Shown here: one piece after another, positions 22,045 to 33,114 of the stretch | How positions within the stretch are numbered: position 1 is the stretch's first letter | Layout of the letters: each line of letters opens with the position of its first letter | Assembly: GCA_963965975.1 (NCBI GenBank) | Contig: OZ014414.1 | Location: forward strand, 6,113,501 to 6,177,500 | Length of the DNA stretch: 64,000 nt | Origin: Xestospongia bergquistia | Taxonomy: Eukaryota > Porifera > Demospongiae > Haplosclerida > Petrosiidae | Direction: 5' to 3' | Program-made: the position numbers and the translations under genes | The notes under the pieces: model-generated | The model's database searches: none | Told to the model about the DNA's origin: nothing | The model's input: only the letters and a program-made list of their open reading frames with translations

Positions 22045-24661
22045 CCCTTTGACCGCACGTGTAAATGGGTGTGTCAATTATTGCAACGCAACCATTGTTT
22101 GAATTGCCATGTCATTAAGCAATGCTTTGGCTTTGTTGACATTTTGCGTGTGTATTTAGTCATCTGTGGATCTGCTAACTAGTCAGTTATGATGTATAAG
22201 GTCTCTGTTGAACATGTATGTGCGCAATGGATAGCAGTTTACACCCTCCATCGAGGGAAACGGGAAAGAAGGCAAGTTTTATCGTAATAATGAATACACT
22301 TGTCTTATGAAAGATAGTCTTAGCTTAGTGTGATTAAAGACATACTCATACAGTGTGTATATATGTATTTTATAAGTATTAGGTATGTTGTGTAACAAAT
22401 ATCGCGTCTAAGCTTTGCTAATCTGTTTGTATGTTACCAAGGTTATGGTCACGTTCACATGATTGTAATGATAGCCACACTGTACTGAAAGTTACAGCTC
22501 TGCTTGCTTTTACTATGGGTATTCAGATTTATATTATATAATTATACTATATCTACATGTATTTATATTTATATAATTATACATATATTTATATATATTA
22601 TTTATATAACTATTGTATGTTATATTACAAGGTTATCTTTTTGAGATAAATTGATTACAAGTATCTCATAGGATCAACATGTGTATGGTACAACTCAAAA
22701 CAAGGTACTACACACATTGCCAGTTCACATTGTTTGCATTGGTAGGTGGTTGTTCTTCTACCATTTCCTTTTTTGTTACTACAGACTATACACTCAAGTT
22801 GAGAAAATTTCCCAGATGGAAGCAGTGGTATTTTTTCCAGGAAGTGGCGTTCATAAAGACGAGTAGTAGCAAATTGAGATAAGCGTGGAGATGATGAACT
22901 AGAAGCAATATTGATGCCAGCTCGGGTAAGCAATGCATGTGCTAACTGAATTCTGAATTGTAGATGAGTTAGTTGCTTATTTCCTTGAGATGACAACTTA
23001 TAAAGGATAAAGGCATTGATTATGGCCAAATCAAACAGATGGAAGATTGCACGTTTGTACCACTTGATTGTCCTCTGATTGAATCCATAATATGCAAGTA
23101 ACTGATCACTCTTATCTACTCCTCCCATATTGTTGTTATATGCATCAACCATCACAGGTTTCTGTACATCTTCTTTTCCAGTTGTTGAAGATCTTGATCT
23201 ACGGCTCTTTGTTACCATTTTGTCATCATGGATTGTACTTAGCATTGTGATGATTCGTTTGTCCTTCCATTGTAAAGCAAGTATGCTGTTGCCTAAGTTT
23301 TCTGTTCTAACTTATTCATAATTACTTTATTCTTCTTCTGTCCAGTTCTACTTTTCCAAGCAGCAGGCATCCCTTTCCTATCAACAAGAGCTGTACCACA
23401 GGCATCAAATCCTGCCAATTTCATTTCCAGAAAGAGGTTAGGACTGGTATAGTAATTATCCATGTAAATATGGTGGCCAGTTTCTTTCAGTGATTTCAAT
23501 AATCTCATCACAACAGCTTGGGTGACTGTTCTATCTTTACCCAAATTCAATGTGTCATCTTTTCCTATTATTAGTAGATAGTAATTGCTGTGAGTAACTA
23601 TAATTACTTTTAGCATACCTGCATATAACATCCAGTTATAGGTATATCCAGTTTTAGAGTCTGCCTTCATTCCCAATTTATTGGGTTTCTTAGGCATGTA
23701 TTGGATAAACCACACCCTTCCTTTGAAGCTAACCATAGCTTCATCAACTGACAATTCATGACTAGGGCTGTAGTTTATTTGAAAGTTGTTGATGAGTTAT
23801 GTAAGGAATGGTCGTATTTTATATAATGGATCGTATCCAGACTCGAATTTTTTCTTTTGATTATTTTTGTTGTTGAAATGCAGGAACTTCAAGATCAAAC
23901 TGAAGCAATCTCTAGTCATTACTTGAGAGAAGGTAGTACTACTGAATGGCCAGTACTGAGCCCAATAATCTTCAATTTTGGGGTAGTGTATGATACCCAT
24001 TGCTATTATTAGGGAAAAAAATTGCAACAATTCTGTTGCTGTGTGTGCTTTTTTTGTCCAGTAATGTAGACGAGATCTCCGTGCAATATCTGGATGTTCC
24101 TTGAAGTGGTGGTTTGTTCTGCAATTTCTTCAAACATCTGTTCTGTTACAAGTAAGTCAAAAAACTCTATTGGGTTCTTATTTGACATGTTTCTAGTGCA
24201 CTCAGGCTGACCAACCAATTCAGGAATGTCTGAAGCAATATCATCCATTGCACCTACCTCCATATCTTCAATATCTTCTATATCCATCATGTTTATTTCT
24301 CCATCATTTATTTCCGTTAAATTTCCACCTTCACACACTACACTATTCTCTGTTTCATTTTCATTTTCCTTACTGCATTCACCCATCTCCATGTCCAGTC
24401 CAATTATTCTAATTACTTCACTATCACTTATATACCCATCAAATTCTTCATCTTCACTTTCGTCATAAACTGTTTCATCTGTCATTACCAAGTCAATTAC
24501 TTCTTTGGCATTGTATTTTGCCATTATAAATATTGTTGCAACAGTATCAGTGCGTGTTATAAACAGTAACTATGCGAGTAGCCTCTACGCTTATAAATAT
24601 GCGTGCTGCGTTTAATTAACATGGGTGTGACGCATATATTATGCGCGCCGCGCTCAAAGGG
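22045..24661 (-). mobile_element. piggyBac transposon 1 with TTAA target duplication
   Basis: The element starts CCCTTTGACCGC after TTAA (22041-22044) and ends GCGCTCAAAGGG before TTAA (24662-24665), giving inverted ends with one mismatch in 12. This is the standard piggyBac arrangement. Between the left end and the gene's 3' end (22045-22654) is AT-rich noncoding sequence. Confidence 0.9.
22655..24524 (-). pseudogene. piggyBac transposase 1, frameshifted
   Basis: The ATG at 24524 begins an acidic N-terminus (DESEDEEFDGYISDSE) and runs to 24009. The frame then shifts into 24030-23797 (YWAQYWPFSS, YKIRPFL), again into 23754-23293 (SVDEAMVSFKG with the first catalytic Asp; IYMDNYYTSP with the second), and again into 23245-22655 (MGGVDKSDQL with the third Asp). 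The end is the Cys-rich C-terminal finger CIVCSNKK...CKQCELAMC. So the DDD triad and the C-terminal chromatin-binding finger are all recognisable, but at least three frameshifts disable it. A small deletion after KKPNKLGMK removes a few residues, and a hydrophobic insertion follows. Confidence 0.88.
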
Positions 24662-24665
24662 TTAA

Positions 24666-25280
24666 TATACAGAGATGTAGTATGTTACATGTAAAGGTAC
24701 TATAGGTCACTCTAAAATTTGACAGAATTACAGGTTTAGAGAATTCGATGAGACAATTTATGGATGACTATAGACATGTTTGGATGAAGGATTTTAGAGT
24801 GTTGCAAGAAATGATAGGACACTTCTTCTGGTGGTGATAGTGATTGCTCACAAGGTAGATAATTAGTGTAGATGATGTCATTTTGCATGTGTTAATAGAT
24901 AAATCTATTGAAGCATTCAATTTGTTAATCAATTTGACCAATTCAAAAAGAAAAAAGAGATATTAAATATCACATACTTCTTTCAGTTAAGGTGTGTCAT
25001 GTTTACTTCATATACAAACAATTTATATATTCACATGTATATAGATACCCCTTATGGAGAAATTGTTGGGTTAACAAACAAGCAAATGATCGTGCTTATG
25101 TAAAATTCTAAGGAGTTTTTGAAACAAGAATTACATAATGATTGAGCAAGAACTGGTAGTCAAAACTAATTGCTTTGATGAGCTATCTTCCTGCTACTTG
25201 CTCCTCATTACGTCTTCAATTATGAATATGATGCTTCAATTTCTGATACTCCTCTCTTTATTCAGGAGTCTGCATGCAAG
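24666..25280. other. Remnant of the SAM-like gene and AT-rich sequence
   Basis: Apart from the exon-like piece near 24736-24830 that continues the gene upstream of piggyBac 1, I see only short frames. A stretch at 25170-25275 reads MSYLPATCSSLRLQ in one frame and may be a decayed exon. Confidence 0.3.
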
Positions 25281-25284
25281 TTAA

Positions 25285-28025
25285 CCCTTTATATACAGAA
25301 TTAATTAAGGGCATGGGCAGGCTAATAGGGAATTAAATTGCCCAAAGAAAGGTGTACCATGCTTTCGTGTCTTTCACTTAGTTTGGCTGTTTATCTTTAA
25401 AAGTCGTCAGTGAAACAGTTACGTGACTCCTCAAAAGTGTAGTTAAGTACTTAAACAGCTAGGATGTCGAATTATTTCGAAGGTTTCGAGGTAAGCGCTC
25501 TCTATAAATGATTTGTTATTATAAGAGCTTCTATAATATGAAAGCGCTATATTCTAAAAGTTTTTATGACTAAGCAAGATAGTACTAACCTTGGTTTTCT
25601 TCATGTTTTCATTCTAGATATGTGTGATGTAAATGTTAAAACACAAAAAACATTAGTTAAGCTGTACCTCCTAAAAAGATGGATACCATTTCTAAGCTAG
25701 TCATCAGTTACAATAAGGTAATGTTAGATTGTGTTTGGTTTATTTTACACTAGGAAGTTAGTATATGTTAGTAAGTGCAGTGTTAGATATGATAGTATAA
25801 TACAGTGTTCTAGTTCATAAATGTATATATTGTTTGTGGTAAAGTAAAAAGCAATCATCACTTCTTCCATTATGGCAGAAGTGTAGATCACAATCGAAAC
25901 AATGCCATGTTGTGTCGTTACGTGTATGTTTATAGTGGTAACAATAATGACATCGATGTTGCTTTCCATCTATTCTTAATGGAAAATGTGACATAATAAA
26001 TTTCTTGGGTGGTTGAGAAAAAGATTTTCTACCTCGTCGTTTCCTTCCATTGAAGTTTCCAATAAGCTCCTTTGCAAGTTGAAGACGAAAATCTTTCACA
26101 TGTTTAAGTGATAGGTCAGTGAATTCTTTTGCCAGAATGAAAGAATTGGTAATTGCCACATCTATGAGGAACCAGAAAAGGGATTTATAGTACTTTCAAC
26201 ATTTGAGTTTTATGTGGTAATATTGCCGCAATTGATCGTTTTTATCAACACCACCCATATATTGATTATATGAGGTAATATTTTGAGGGCATGAGAATAT
26301 CTTTTTCTCTCCTGTTTTCATTCTCCTAGCTACCTCATTGTGAGGAAGTGGTTGAGCATTTGTTGATGTTGCCGTGACAAGTTTTGTGTCCTGCCAGACT
26401 GTAGCAATCATGTTTGGTTCATTTACACATTGTAAGGTGATAATCTCCCCTCTTTCTAATTGACTATATGTAATGTAATGTTTAAGATCATTAGGGAAGC
26501 CTTTGCGATGTGTTCTTACAGTACCACATGCATATAATCCATTGGCTAACAGATCTCTGAAGAGTGAGAAACTGGTAAAAAAGTTGTCACAGTAAACATG
26601 ATAATTTTTATATTTTAATTTCCTTGTTAGGTCTTTTATAATCTTCTCCAAGTTTGTATTCTGATGGCCCCTTTTCTTTTCCTACATATACTTGAAACTC
26701 AGGTATGTAACCATTGGTGGAGTCAGCCCTCATCCATACTTTCAAACCCCTTTTGGTTGGTTTTTTAGGTAAGTATTGCTTCATTGAGCAATGTCCTTTA
26801 TAAGGGACCATTGCCTCATCAATACTACACTCACAGTGTGGGTCATAAAGATGTTGAAATTTGTCACATAAGTACTCTAAGATTGGACGAACTTTACATA
26901 GTCTGTCATAGTTCTCACTATACGGAGATGAAATTGTTGAGTTGTTTACAAAATGAAGGTATTGTGATATTTCAAAAAAAACGATCTCGTGGTATTCAGT
27001 TTGCAATTGGACTGCAGTGAAGAAATTCATCTTTTCTCCAATAGTCATGATATGAAGGTAGTGGGATTAAGCCCATCAAAATCATGAACCCGAAGTAAGC
27101 CTCCAACTCTTGTCTGGTTATTTTATCCCACTTATTGAACATTTCTTCTCCCATGCAAAGCTTAGCGTAGCTGTTGGTCTCATAAACAATTGTCTCAACA
27201 ATCTCTTCTGTGAAAAATAATCTGAAGATTTCAATTGGTTTTGAAGGTAAGGGGACTAGTTGGACCAATGTGTTCGATGAACTTGTTAACAGAAATAGGT
27301 TTTAGTTTGTCTGTCCACTTGAGCTCATCACTGTTACATGCAGTGGTTCATGTTTTTATGTTTACCTTTTTACAGTGGAAAAACCGGAAATGTTAGGAAA
27401 ATAGTTAGTAGATGTCATATCATTGTTTGATGTGTCCTCTTCATGAAATAGTTGTAAGGAGATGTGCGGATCATCACTTAGAAGAATAGTAATTTTTTAA
27501 GGTATGTGTATTTTTTAAAATCTTACTTGTTCTCTTCAAGATCACTATTAAACCCAAGTTTGTCATCACTGCCAGGTTCAAAGTGTTCAATCATGTAGTC
27601 ATCATCATCATCACACATTACCATACTCACTACCTCATCTGTACTATATGTAGCTTTCTCATCCATTTCTATTTTGAATTTAATTATTTTTATGTAACAG
27701 TAATTATCTTATCACTATTTCTTAATTGTGTGGTGAATGCTTATGTAAACACTTCAAATATTTTACCTGAATTGTGCGGGTGAGCTGAAAATGGAGTAGA
27801 ATCTGTCTGTCTGGAACGATAGAAAGTTAAATTTCTCCACAGTACTAAAAGCAGCTAGGAAATGCACAAGCTAAGTTTATCACAGGTGCTTCTACAATAA
27901 AAACTAAATGTAAGACCTTTGTAGCTTGAACACAGCTGTCTCAAGTAGCGCGTTAGTAACCAAGAGTATTTATGCCGTATTTCTTAATAGTAAGACGTAA
28001 AATTACGTCTACCATATATAAAGGG
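25285..28025 (-). mobile_element. piggyBac transposon 2 with TTAA target duplication
   Basis: The left end TTAA|CCCTTTATATAC (TTAA at 25281-25284) and right end TATATAAAGGG|TTAA (TTAA at 28026-28029) are inverted copies over 11 bases. The family differs from piggyBac 1 in ends and protein. About 530 bases at the left end (25285-25814) are noncoding on the transposase strand. Confidence 0.85.
25815..27666 (-). pseudogene. piggyBac transposase 2, frameshifted
   Basis: The ATG at 27666 opens an acidic N-terminus (STDEVVSMVMCDDDDDY) that stops after about 47 codons. Coding resumes at 27268 (PSKPIEIFRLFF, YETNSYAK), shifts near 27040 (CSIDEAMVPYKG with the first catalytic Asp), near 26640 (YHVYCDNFFTS, second; YNQYMGGVDKNDQ, third) and near 26190, ending with the Cys/His-rich finger (HRCHYCYHY, HCFDCDLHFCHN) at 25815. 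The DDD residues persist but four or more frame breaks make it dead. Less than half of its residues look alike to piggyBac 1 by eye, so it came from a separate lineage. Confidence 0.85.
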
Positions 28026-28328
28026 TTAAAAGGCAGTAAGACAAAGCATTCACTAGTCTACTCAGCAGTATCTACTAGACTCTACCGAGCCTCAAGTGAA
28101 CAATGAAAATTGCATACTTCTTTGTTATATTCATTTATTCATTTTGTTAAATGAAAAGAAGTTGATGCAAGTTTGACAACAACCTTATCATTGAAACAAC
28201 AATAACTTCTGCTGATTTGACAATAACAAAAATATATGTTAAAATAGCATACTAAGTGGTTGCTATTCTGGCTGCATAAAACAGCAACATTTTGTTGTCA
28301 TAACAACATGAATATTTTTTACAGTGCA

Positions 28329-29173
28329 TTTATGGTAGTTGGCCATACTAAGTTTGATCCAGATGCTGGTTTTGGATTAATTAAACAAAACTACAAAAAA
28401 ACCAACAAATGTTGAATGCCTGCAAGACATTGTTCAAATGATTAATGACTCAGTGGCACTCAACAAAACAAGACTTGTAGGAACACAGGATGGACAGACG
28501 GTAGTTCCAACTTATGATTGGTCCACTCATCTTGGTGTACATTTCAAAAAGGTGCCAAACATCAAGCAGTACCATCAGTTTTACTTTGCTGCTGCAAAGC
28601 CAGGAAGGGTCATGGTCAAAAGGTTCAGCAATTCTGAACAGCTGGGGCTTGATCTCAGGAAGAATGATTTATCTTGGAGCCCATCATCAGCACCTGTAGT
28701 TCATTCAAAGGGATTACTGAGGAAAGGCAGTGGTATCAGGAAGGGTCATGGTCAAAAGGTTCAGCAATTCTGAACAGCTGGGGCTTGATCTCAGGAAGAA
28801 TGATTTATCTTGGAGCCCATCATCAGCACCTGTAGTTCATTCAAAGGGATTACTGAGGAAAGGCAGTGGTATCTTTTCGAAAAAATTTGACAATTTTGTA
28901 CTTTTTTGAGATCAAAGGATCTCATTTGTCCACAACCTACTGCCTTACGACCACAAATTTGCTCCAATGAACAACACGTCTTCTCTTCAGAACAAGATGT
29001 TCAAGCTCCTCTAGACTTACAAAGTCAAGAATCAACATCAGGTAAATGAACTAAATCATGTATAAAAAACTAATTATGCTATTCTAGTTTCCCCTCTAAG
29101 AAAGCAATTGGGAATCTGTGGTAATTGTGGTATCACTGGTCATAATCGTAGATCCTGTCAAAAGAGCAACTAA
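28329..29173 (+). pseudogene. Transposon-like gene end with CCHC zinc knuckle, frameshifted
   Basis: After a TTTTTACAG acceptor, the frame reads FMVVGHTKFDPDAGFGLIKQ, slips near an A run at 28395, then NVECLQDIVQMINDS, PTYDWSTHLG, IKQYHQFYF. A 136-bp tandem duplication (28602-28873) then shifts the frame. The exon ends with a GTAAAT donor at 29041, and a last exon (about 29086-29173) encodes CGNCGITGHNRRSC, a CCHC zinc knuckle, then a stop. The VGHTKF...PTYDW pattern recalls a domain of unknown function (DUF7869-like, from memory) found in transposon-related genes of invertebrates. Two independent frame breaks show it is dead. It starts about 300 bases after piggyBac 2. Confidence 0.55.
28602..28873. 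repeat. 136-bp tandem duplication inside a coding exon
   Basis: Units 28602-28737 and 28738-28873 are nearly or fully identical. The period of 136 is not a multiple of three, so it breaks the frame of the gene it lies in. The identity implies a recent event. Confidence 0.9.
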
Positions 29174-30950
29174 TTTCTTAGCCTCGTTATTACTGGGCAT
29201 TTAAACTTCTAACATTCCTGTTAATGGCTCTTTAAAAACCACCATTCCCATTCTTCACAACATTCTTTTTAGAGCCAAAACAATTTTTAACAGGTCTCTG
29301 AAGAACTACCATTTACAAAAAAAGAAGATTTCAATTGTTACATTAACAGTTAAGCAGGAATGAGGAAATGAGCATTCTGGTAGAGTGTGTAAATGCCTAA
29401 TCCAACTTTAAAAAAGTAACATTTAGAATTTTGACATATCACTAACAATACACAACAATCTACCACAATAATATAGTTAAAACATTTCGACTTCAAAATC
29501 AGTAATAAGATTAACAAACAATAAGGCAGAAATATTTTTTATTGTACATTATCCAATGTTTTCATTTGCATGAGTACTGTCACTTAGAGCCAGTATACAT
29601 TATCTAGTAAAGTCTAACCTTTAACTAATGAGATATTGACACATCTCGAGATTCTCTGACTCCAATCTAAATTCATCATGATGAGGTTCTTACTGTAGCT
29701 CGGCACCTATCGGATAGTGACAGAATTGTGTACTAATCTATCAAATACTTCACTTACTAATCGGCATAGTTTAGCATTCTTAATATTAGTAAAGAAGTCA
29801 AATGAGAGCATCATTACTGGTTAGTAAGCCATCACGAGTTCCTGTGGTTTAATCATGTACCATTATTCAATACGGAGTAAGATTACGGAAACATTGAAAA
29901 ATAGCTAAAAATCCATTTTTCTCGATAAAAAAAATACAAATGAAGCGTCTTCCTCCTCTGGTATCTTGGAAACGAAACGCGTGATTCCAAAAGGACAAAA
30001 ACAATTTGTAGCCAAAAACAGGTACCATTTTCGTATTTAGGGTCACATATGATAATATTACACGAACGTATTTCGGCAAAAATAAAAAAAGCCGTGCATT
30101 CGTTTTCATCATTCTTGTGTAGAAGCTTTAATTCGGATTTATTTTTATCCTGACCTTTTTCTTAAAAGTGCCTATAGGTCTGGTAACTGGACAAGTTAAT
30201 TCAAGATTATAGGCCCAGCCATTGAAACCACGCCTAAAACGTAAACCACACCCAACAGACCCAAGCAGCAACTATATACTTCTTTTACTGTGTTTGGCTT
30301 CAAGACATGTTCTTTTACTTTCATGATTATATTTGTGTCGTAAAGATAATTATGATACCACAAACTCGTCCACAAAATGGCTTATTGTCCTTCACTTATT
30401 TTGAACTAAGAAGCAAAGCAATTACAGTAGTAATTGCTTTGTTAATGCTTTTAGCCTATATAACAGTACTCATGCAATAAACAGTACCTGTTAATTCAAG
30501 TACCAATGATCACTTGAAGTATCAAGTATCAATGATCACCACATGTGCAGGTGTATAGGGACTTCACTATTTATTTTATGTATATGCAGTAAATCTCTTA
30601 AACTTGAATAGAGGAGTTTAGAGCTACATGTAGTATATCCTTTTTATTCGCTTTTTATTTCTTGTAATTTACTTAAGCTTAATCACTATTGACTCTTCTA
30701 TAGTAAAGTTAAATAGTTAAATTTTAGACTTCTTTATTTGGACATATGTCAAAAACCTATTGTATATTTAATTTTTATTAACTAAAAAATAATGAGAAAA
30801 TATAGTTGATCAAAAGAATAACTGACTTTATCAAATTTAAATGATATAAAATGTATAAAACTAATGATCACTCTGTGTCAATTCCAAAAGTACACTGTCA
30901 GTTGACTCTATTGTTAAACCTTAGCCCTATCAGCTATACTTAAACACTGA
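29174..30950. other. Gene-poor stretch
   Basis: No convincing exon. A segment at 29880-30130 has more CpG and an 81-codon open frame on the minus strand (30112-29867) without a recognisable domain. 30480-30540 contains a short direct repeat of AGTATCAATGATCAC-like sequence. Nothing else stands out. Confidence 0.35.
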
Positions 30951-30954
30951 CATT

Positions 30955-31300
30955 AAAGTATGTGGTCTAAGATTTGGACTCTCCCAAAAGGTGTAATATA
31001 CTTATTGTGAAGTATTTGCATAATCTACTAATTAGATTGATAATCTAAACAGAAGGTGGTCTTAGATGGTGTATAATACACTTTATCATGGAACACCTGC
31101 ATAACCTGAGAAGGAGAAGGCTGGTAATCCAAACAGAAGGTTGTCTTAGTTGTACTTTCTTATGGAACACTGAGTAATCTGGGAAGACTAGTAATTTCAA
31201 ACAGAAGGTGGTCTTAGTTGGTATATAATGTACTGTATCATGGAACACCTGAGTAATTTGGGAGGCTGATAATCCAAACAGAAGGTGGTCTTATAGATTA
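30955..31300. repeat. Degenerate tandem array of the AGAAGGTGGTCTTAG repeat
   Basis: AGAAGGTGGTCTTAG (or one-base variants) recurs at 31051, 31135, 31203 and 31280, with spacings of 84, 68 and 77 bases. Each unit has TATCATGGAACACCTG-like text and ends TAATCCAAAC. A fifth, decayed unit lies upstream. The array ends about 110 bases before the TIR exon. The repeat is the same family as the MITE ends at 9.1 and 50.2 kb. Confidence 0.75.
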
Positions 31301-31412
31301 TAATCTTTTTGTTAACTTGTTGTGGTAGTATTCAAGGTGAATTAACATTAGTATATAAACCATTTACCCAACTCTCAAATTTGTGAAGTGATTATTCATT
31401 CTCTGTCTAGTG

Positions 31413-31856
31413 ATGAAGATCTTCATTAGTTACAGTACTAAAGAAGTCAGCCAGTTTGCTAAAGAACTGCAATCAAACTTCAAGGATAAGCCTGGTGTTG
31501 CTGAAGTATTTATCTGTGAAAAAGATGTTTCTGGTGGTGATGTATGGGGAGAGCATATTGCCAAAAAAGTAAATGATTGCGATGCTTTTATTCCTATAAT
31601 AACACAAGAATATCTTAATTCAAAACCATGTTATCAAGAGATCCATCATGCTCATTATAACAAAGAGAAAAAAAGGCATATCTTTCCAATCCTCATTAAA
31701 GACCGTAAACCAAAGTATGAAAAAGGTGAATATGGTAGGGATATACAAATGATGGTGAACATAGTTCAATACACAACTTTCAAAACCACAAAAGTGGAGC
31801 AGGATATATTTGATAAGTTCCTAGCAGATATCAAGCAGAAAGTTCTGGGTGAGTGA
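31413..31856 (+). CDS. TIR-domain protein, TIR exon (plus strand)
   Basis: The ATG at 31413 starts a TIR domain of about 145 residues: box 1 KIFISYSTK (2-10), the BB-loop area ICEKDVSGGDVW with Trp45, and the SKPCYQEI segment with Glu76, the position of the catalytic glutamate in NAD-cleaving TIRs such as SARM1. The domain closes near KVLG. A polypyrimidine TCTGTCTAG directly before the start could be an acceptor, so the exon may be internal. A GG|GTGAGT donor at 31848 (phase 1) is followed by matching phase-1 micro-exons; without splicing the frame stops at 31856. TIR domains signal in animal innate immunity or act as NADases; which applies here is unknown. The best match in the window is the minus-strand gene at 51327-51768. 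The exon is undamaged. Confidence 0.88.
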   Translation: MKIFISYSTKEVSQFAKELQSNFKDKPGVAEVFICEKDVSGGDVWGEHIAKKVNDCDAFIPIITQEYLNSKPCYQEIHHAHYNKEKKRHIFPILIKDRKPKYEKGEYGRDIQMMVNIVQYTTFKTTKVEQDIFDKFLADIKQKVLGE

Positions 31857-31903
31857 GTAACTTAACAGTTCTTACTAATGTTACTGTTGTTATCTATTTG
31901 TAG

Positions 31904-32033
31904 GTGTACATGTAGCTACTGAGACAGCACAAGGTAATAAATTATAATTATATTATGAATAACTTCTTGGCATATACAATTTAATTATATATAGGACATT
32001 CAGTTGAAACAAACAAAGAAACAGTCGTATCAG
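31904..32033 (+). CDS. Two micro-exons following the TIR exon
   Basis: Exons 31904-31933 (30 nt) and 31995-32033 (39 nt) each sit between TAG acceptors and GTAA donors and keep phase 1 on both sides. They add VHVATETAQG and HSVETNKETVVSG to the TIR domain as a short Thr/Val/Glu linker. The minus-strand TIR gene has an equivalent 36-nt exon at 51188-51153. The next likely partners downstream are the glycine-rich exons (33855, 36128) and the Death exon (37320), all entered in phase 1. Confidence 0.65.
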
Positions 32034-32174
32034 GTAAACATTCTGTATTGTTAACTGTTATAGTACACCAAAATAAAGTTAAACTATCCACACAACATAG
32101 AAATCACATAATAGCCAAACACCACAACACAAGGCAGCTAATCTGAACAGCGCATCAATATCTCATCATCGTTT

Positions 32175-32506
32175 CTATAATTATACATATGTATATAGTA
32201 TATACGTGGTTCAGTCTAGTCTCGTCCCCAGACCTACTCGCAAGCGAAAGTAGGTCGAGTTGACCCAATGTGGCGCGGGTGTTGGTATGCAATTAGAGGT
32301 AGTGTGAAATATAAATATTATTTAATTGAAGTGTTTAAAGCTATAATTATACATATGTATATAGTATATACGTGGTTCAGTCTAGTCTCGTCCCCAGACC
32401 TACTCGCAAGCGAAAGTAGGTCGAGTTGACCCAATGTGGCGCGGGTGTTGGTATGCAATTAGAGGTAGTGTGAAATATAAATATTATTTAATTGAAGTGT
32501 TTAAAG
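32175..32506. repeat. 166-bp tandem duplication of a Mutator-like MITE end
   Basis: Two adjacent copies (32175-32340 and 32341-32506) contain AGTCTCGTCCCCAGACC, the end sequence of the MITE at 51816, followed by its subterminal GGTATGCAATTAGAGGTAGT. They are almost identical, so the tandem copy is recent. Confidence 0.85.
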
Positions 32507-32690
32507 CGTAGAGATATATCTACTTCAAATGTTCTCTTTATAATCAACGAAGTTGCAAAAAAATTTGGATTTACTCTCAAAGAGAAACATAAAATTTACA
32601 AAATAGATTGTCTATTTCTTTGTGAATCTTCTCTGGTTGCATTTCAAGTTTATTTGTTAAATTACACAGGAACTACTTAGCAACCTCAGG
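32507..32690 (+). other. Internal part of a Mutator-like MITE (relative of 52060-52220)
   Basis: After the doubled end, the sequence matches, in inverted orientation, the inner part of the element at 51.8-52.35 kb. Both copies share a readable peptide INEV-K-FGFTLKEK, kept despite DNA differences, so it may be a fragment of a once-coding gene carried by the element. The right inverted end is absent here. Confidence 0.5.
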
Positions 32691-32699
32691 GTCGTTATT

Positions 32700-33114
32700 T
32701 ATTACAATGTGGCTATCACAGATTCATTGATACAATGTAAGCTCAATGTTAAATTAACATAAAGCCAAAACTAGTCAAAGAAAGTATGTTGAGCAAACTA
32801 GAAACCAAAAGGATTTCTTGTAGTTTTATTGAAGCCATGAACAAGAGATGGACTGGATACTATTTGATCTAAAATAACAACAGCTAACTTTAACTTTAGA
32901 GGTCAAATTGAGGATTCACTTTGTTCAAACATTTTTAGGATGAAATTACACAATGTGATTTGCTGCATTGTCTACAACACAGTAAGCAACAGTGGACAAA
33001 AGTGTTATGTACATACAACATTGTCGACAACAGCAGACAAGAGGTTATGTATAGACAAAATAGTAGACAATGTTGATTGTAGCAGTACAATTGAGCACTG
33101 TTATTGTTATAAAT
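32700..33114. other. Short unassigned stretch
   Basis: AT-rich with a local run of related words (GTAAGCAACAGTGGAC, GTCGACAACAGCAGAC, GTAGACAATGTTGA) between 32970 and 33080. No gene is supported; the 69-codon frame at 32940 is probably chance. Confidence 0.3.

Larger units (their letters stand above)
20394..24840 (+). pseudogene. SAM-domain-like gene relic, split by two transposons
   Basis: Exon 1 (20394-20481) reads EICEWLKACSTV and SILEALC; exon 2 (20558-20727) continues DNDLDGEALATAV, RPECLTEVIPSLSKKD and hits a stop by frameshift. Together they resemble a SAM domain (tryptophan-leucine helix, then the DGEAL turn). Further exon-like pieces follow at about 21307-21357, 21404-21498, 21551-21650 (CPNIHDCSI; TIYPFLDDATED) and 21865-22030. 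The last, DVLDELMAQT and onward, continues across the piggyBac insertion to REFDETIYG at about 24740. This order fits the SAMD3-like family common in fish and invertebrates (from memory). A 532-bp element sits at the end of exon 2 and a piggyBac between the last two pieces. Stops and frame slips mean it is not functional. Confidence 0.5.

Noticed and set aside
24226..24468. Ser/Ile-rich plus-strand frame
   Set aside because: Antisense shadow of the acidic N-terminus of piggyBac transposase 1.
29867..30112. 81-codon minus-strand frame in a CpG-richer stretch
   Set aside because: No domain, no repeat elsewhere in the window, no splice context.
31413..31848. Idea that the TIR genes are a bacterial defence island
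   Set aside because: Introns with GT-AG borders, paralogous micro-exons and surrounding animal transposons point to a eukaryotic host. Ancient transfer of TIR ancestry cannot be tested here.
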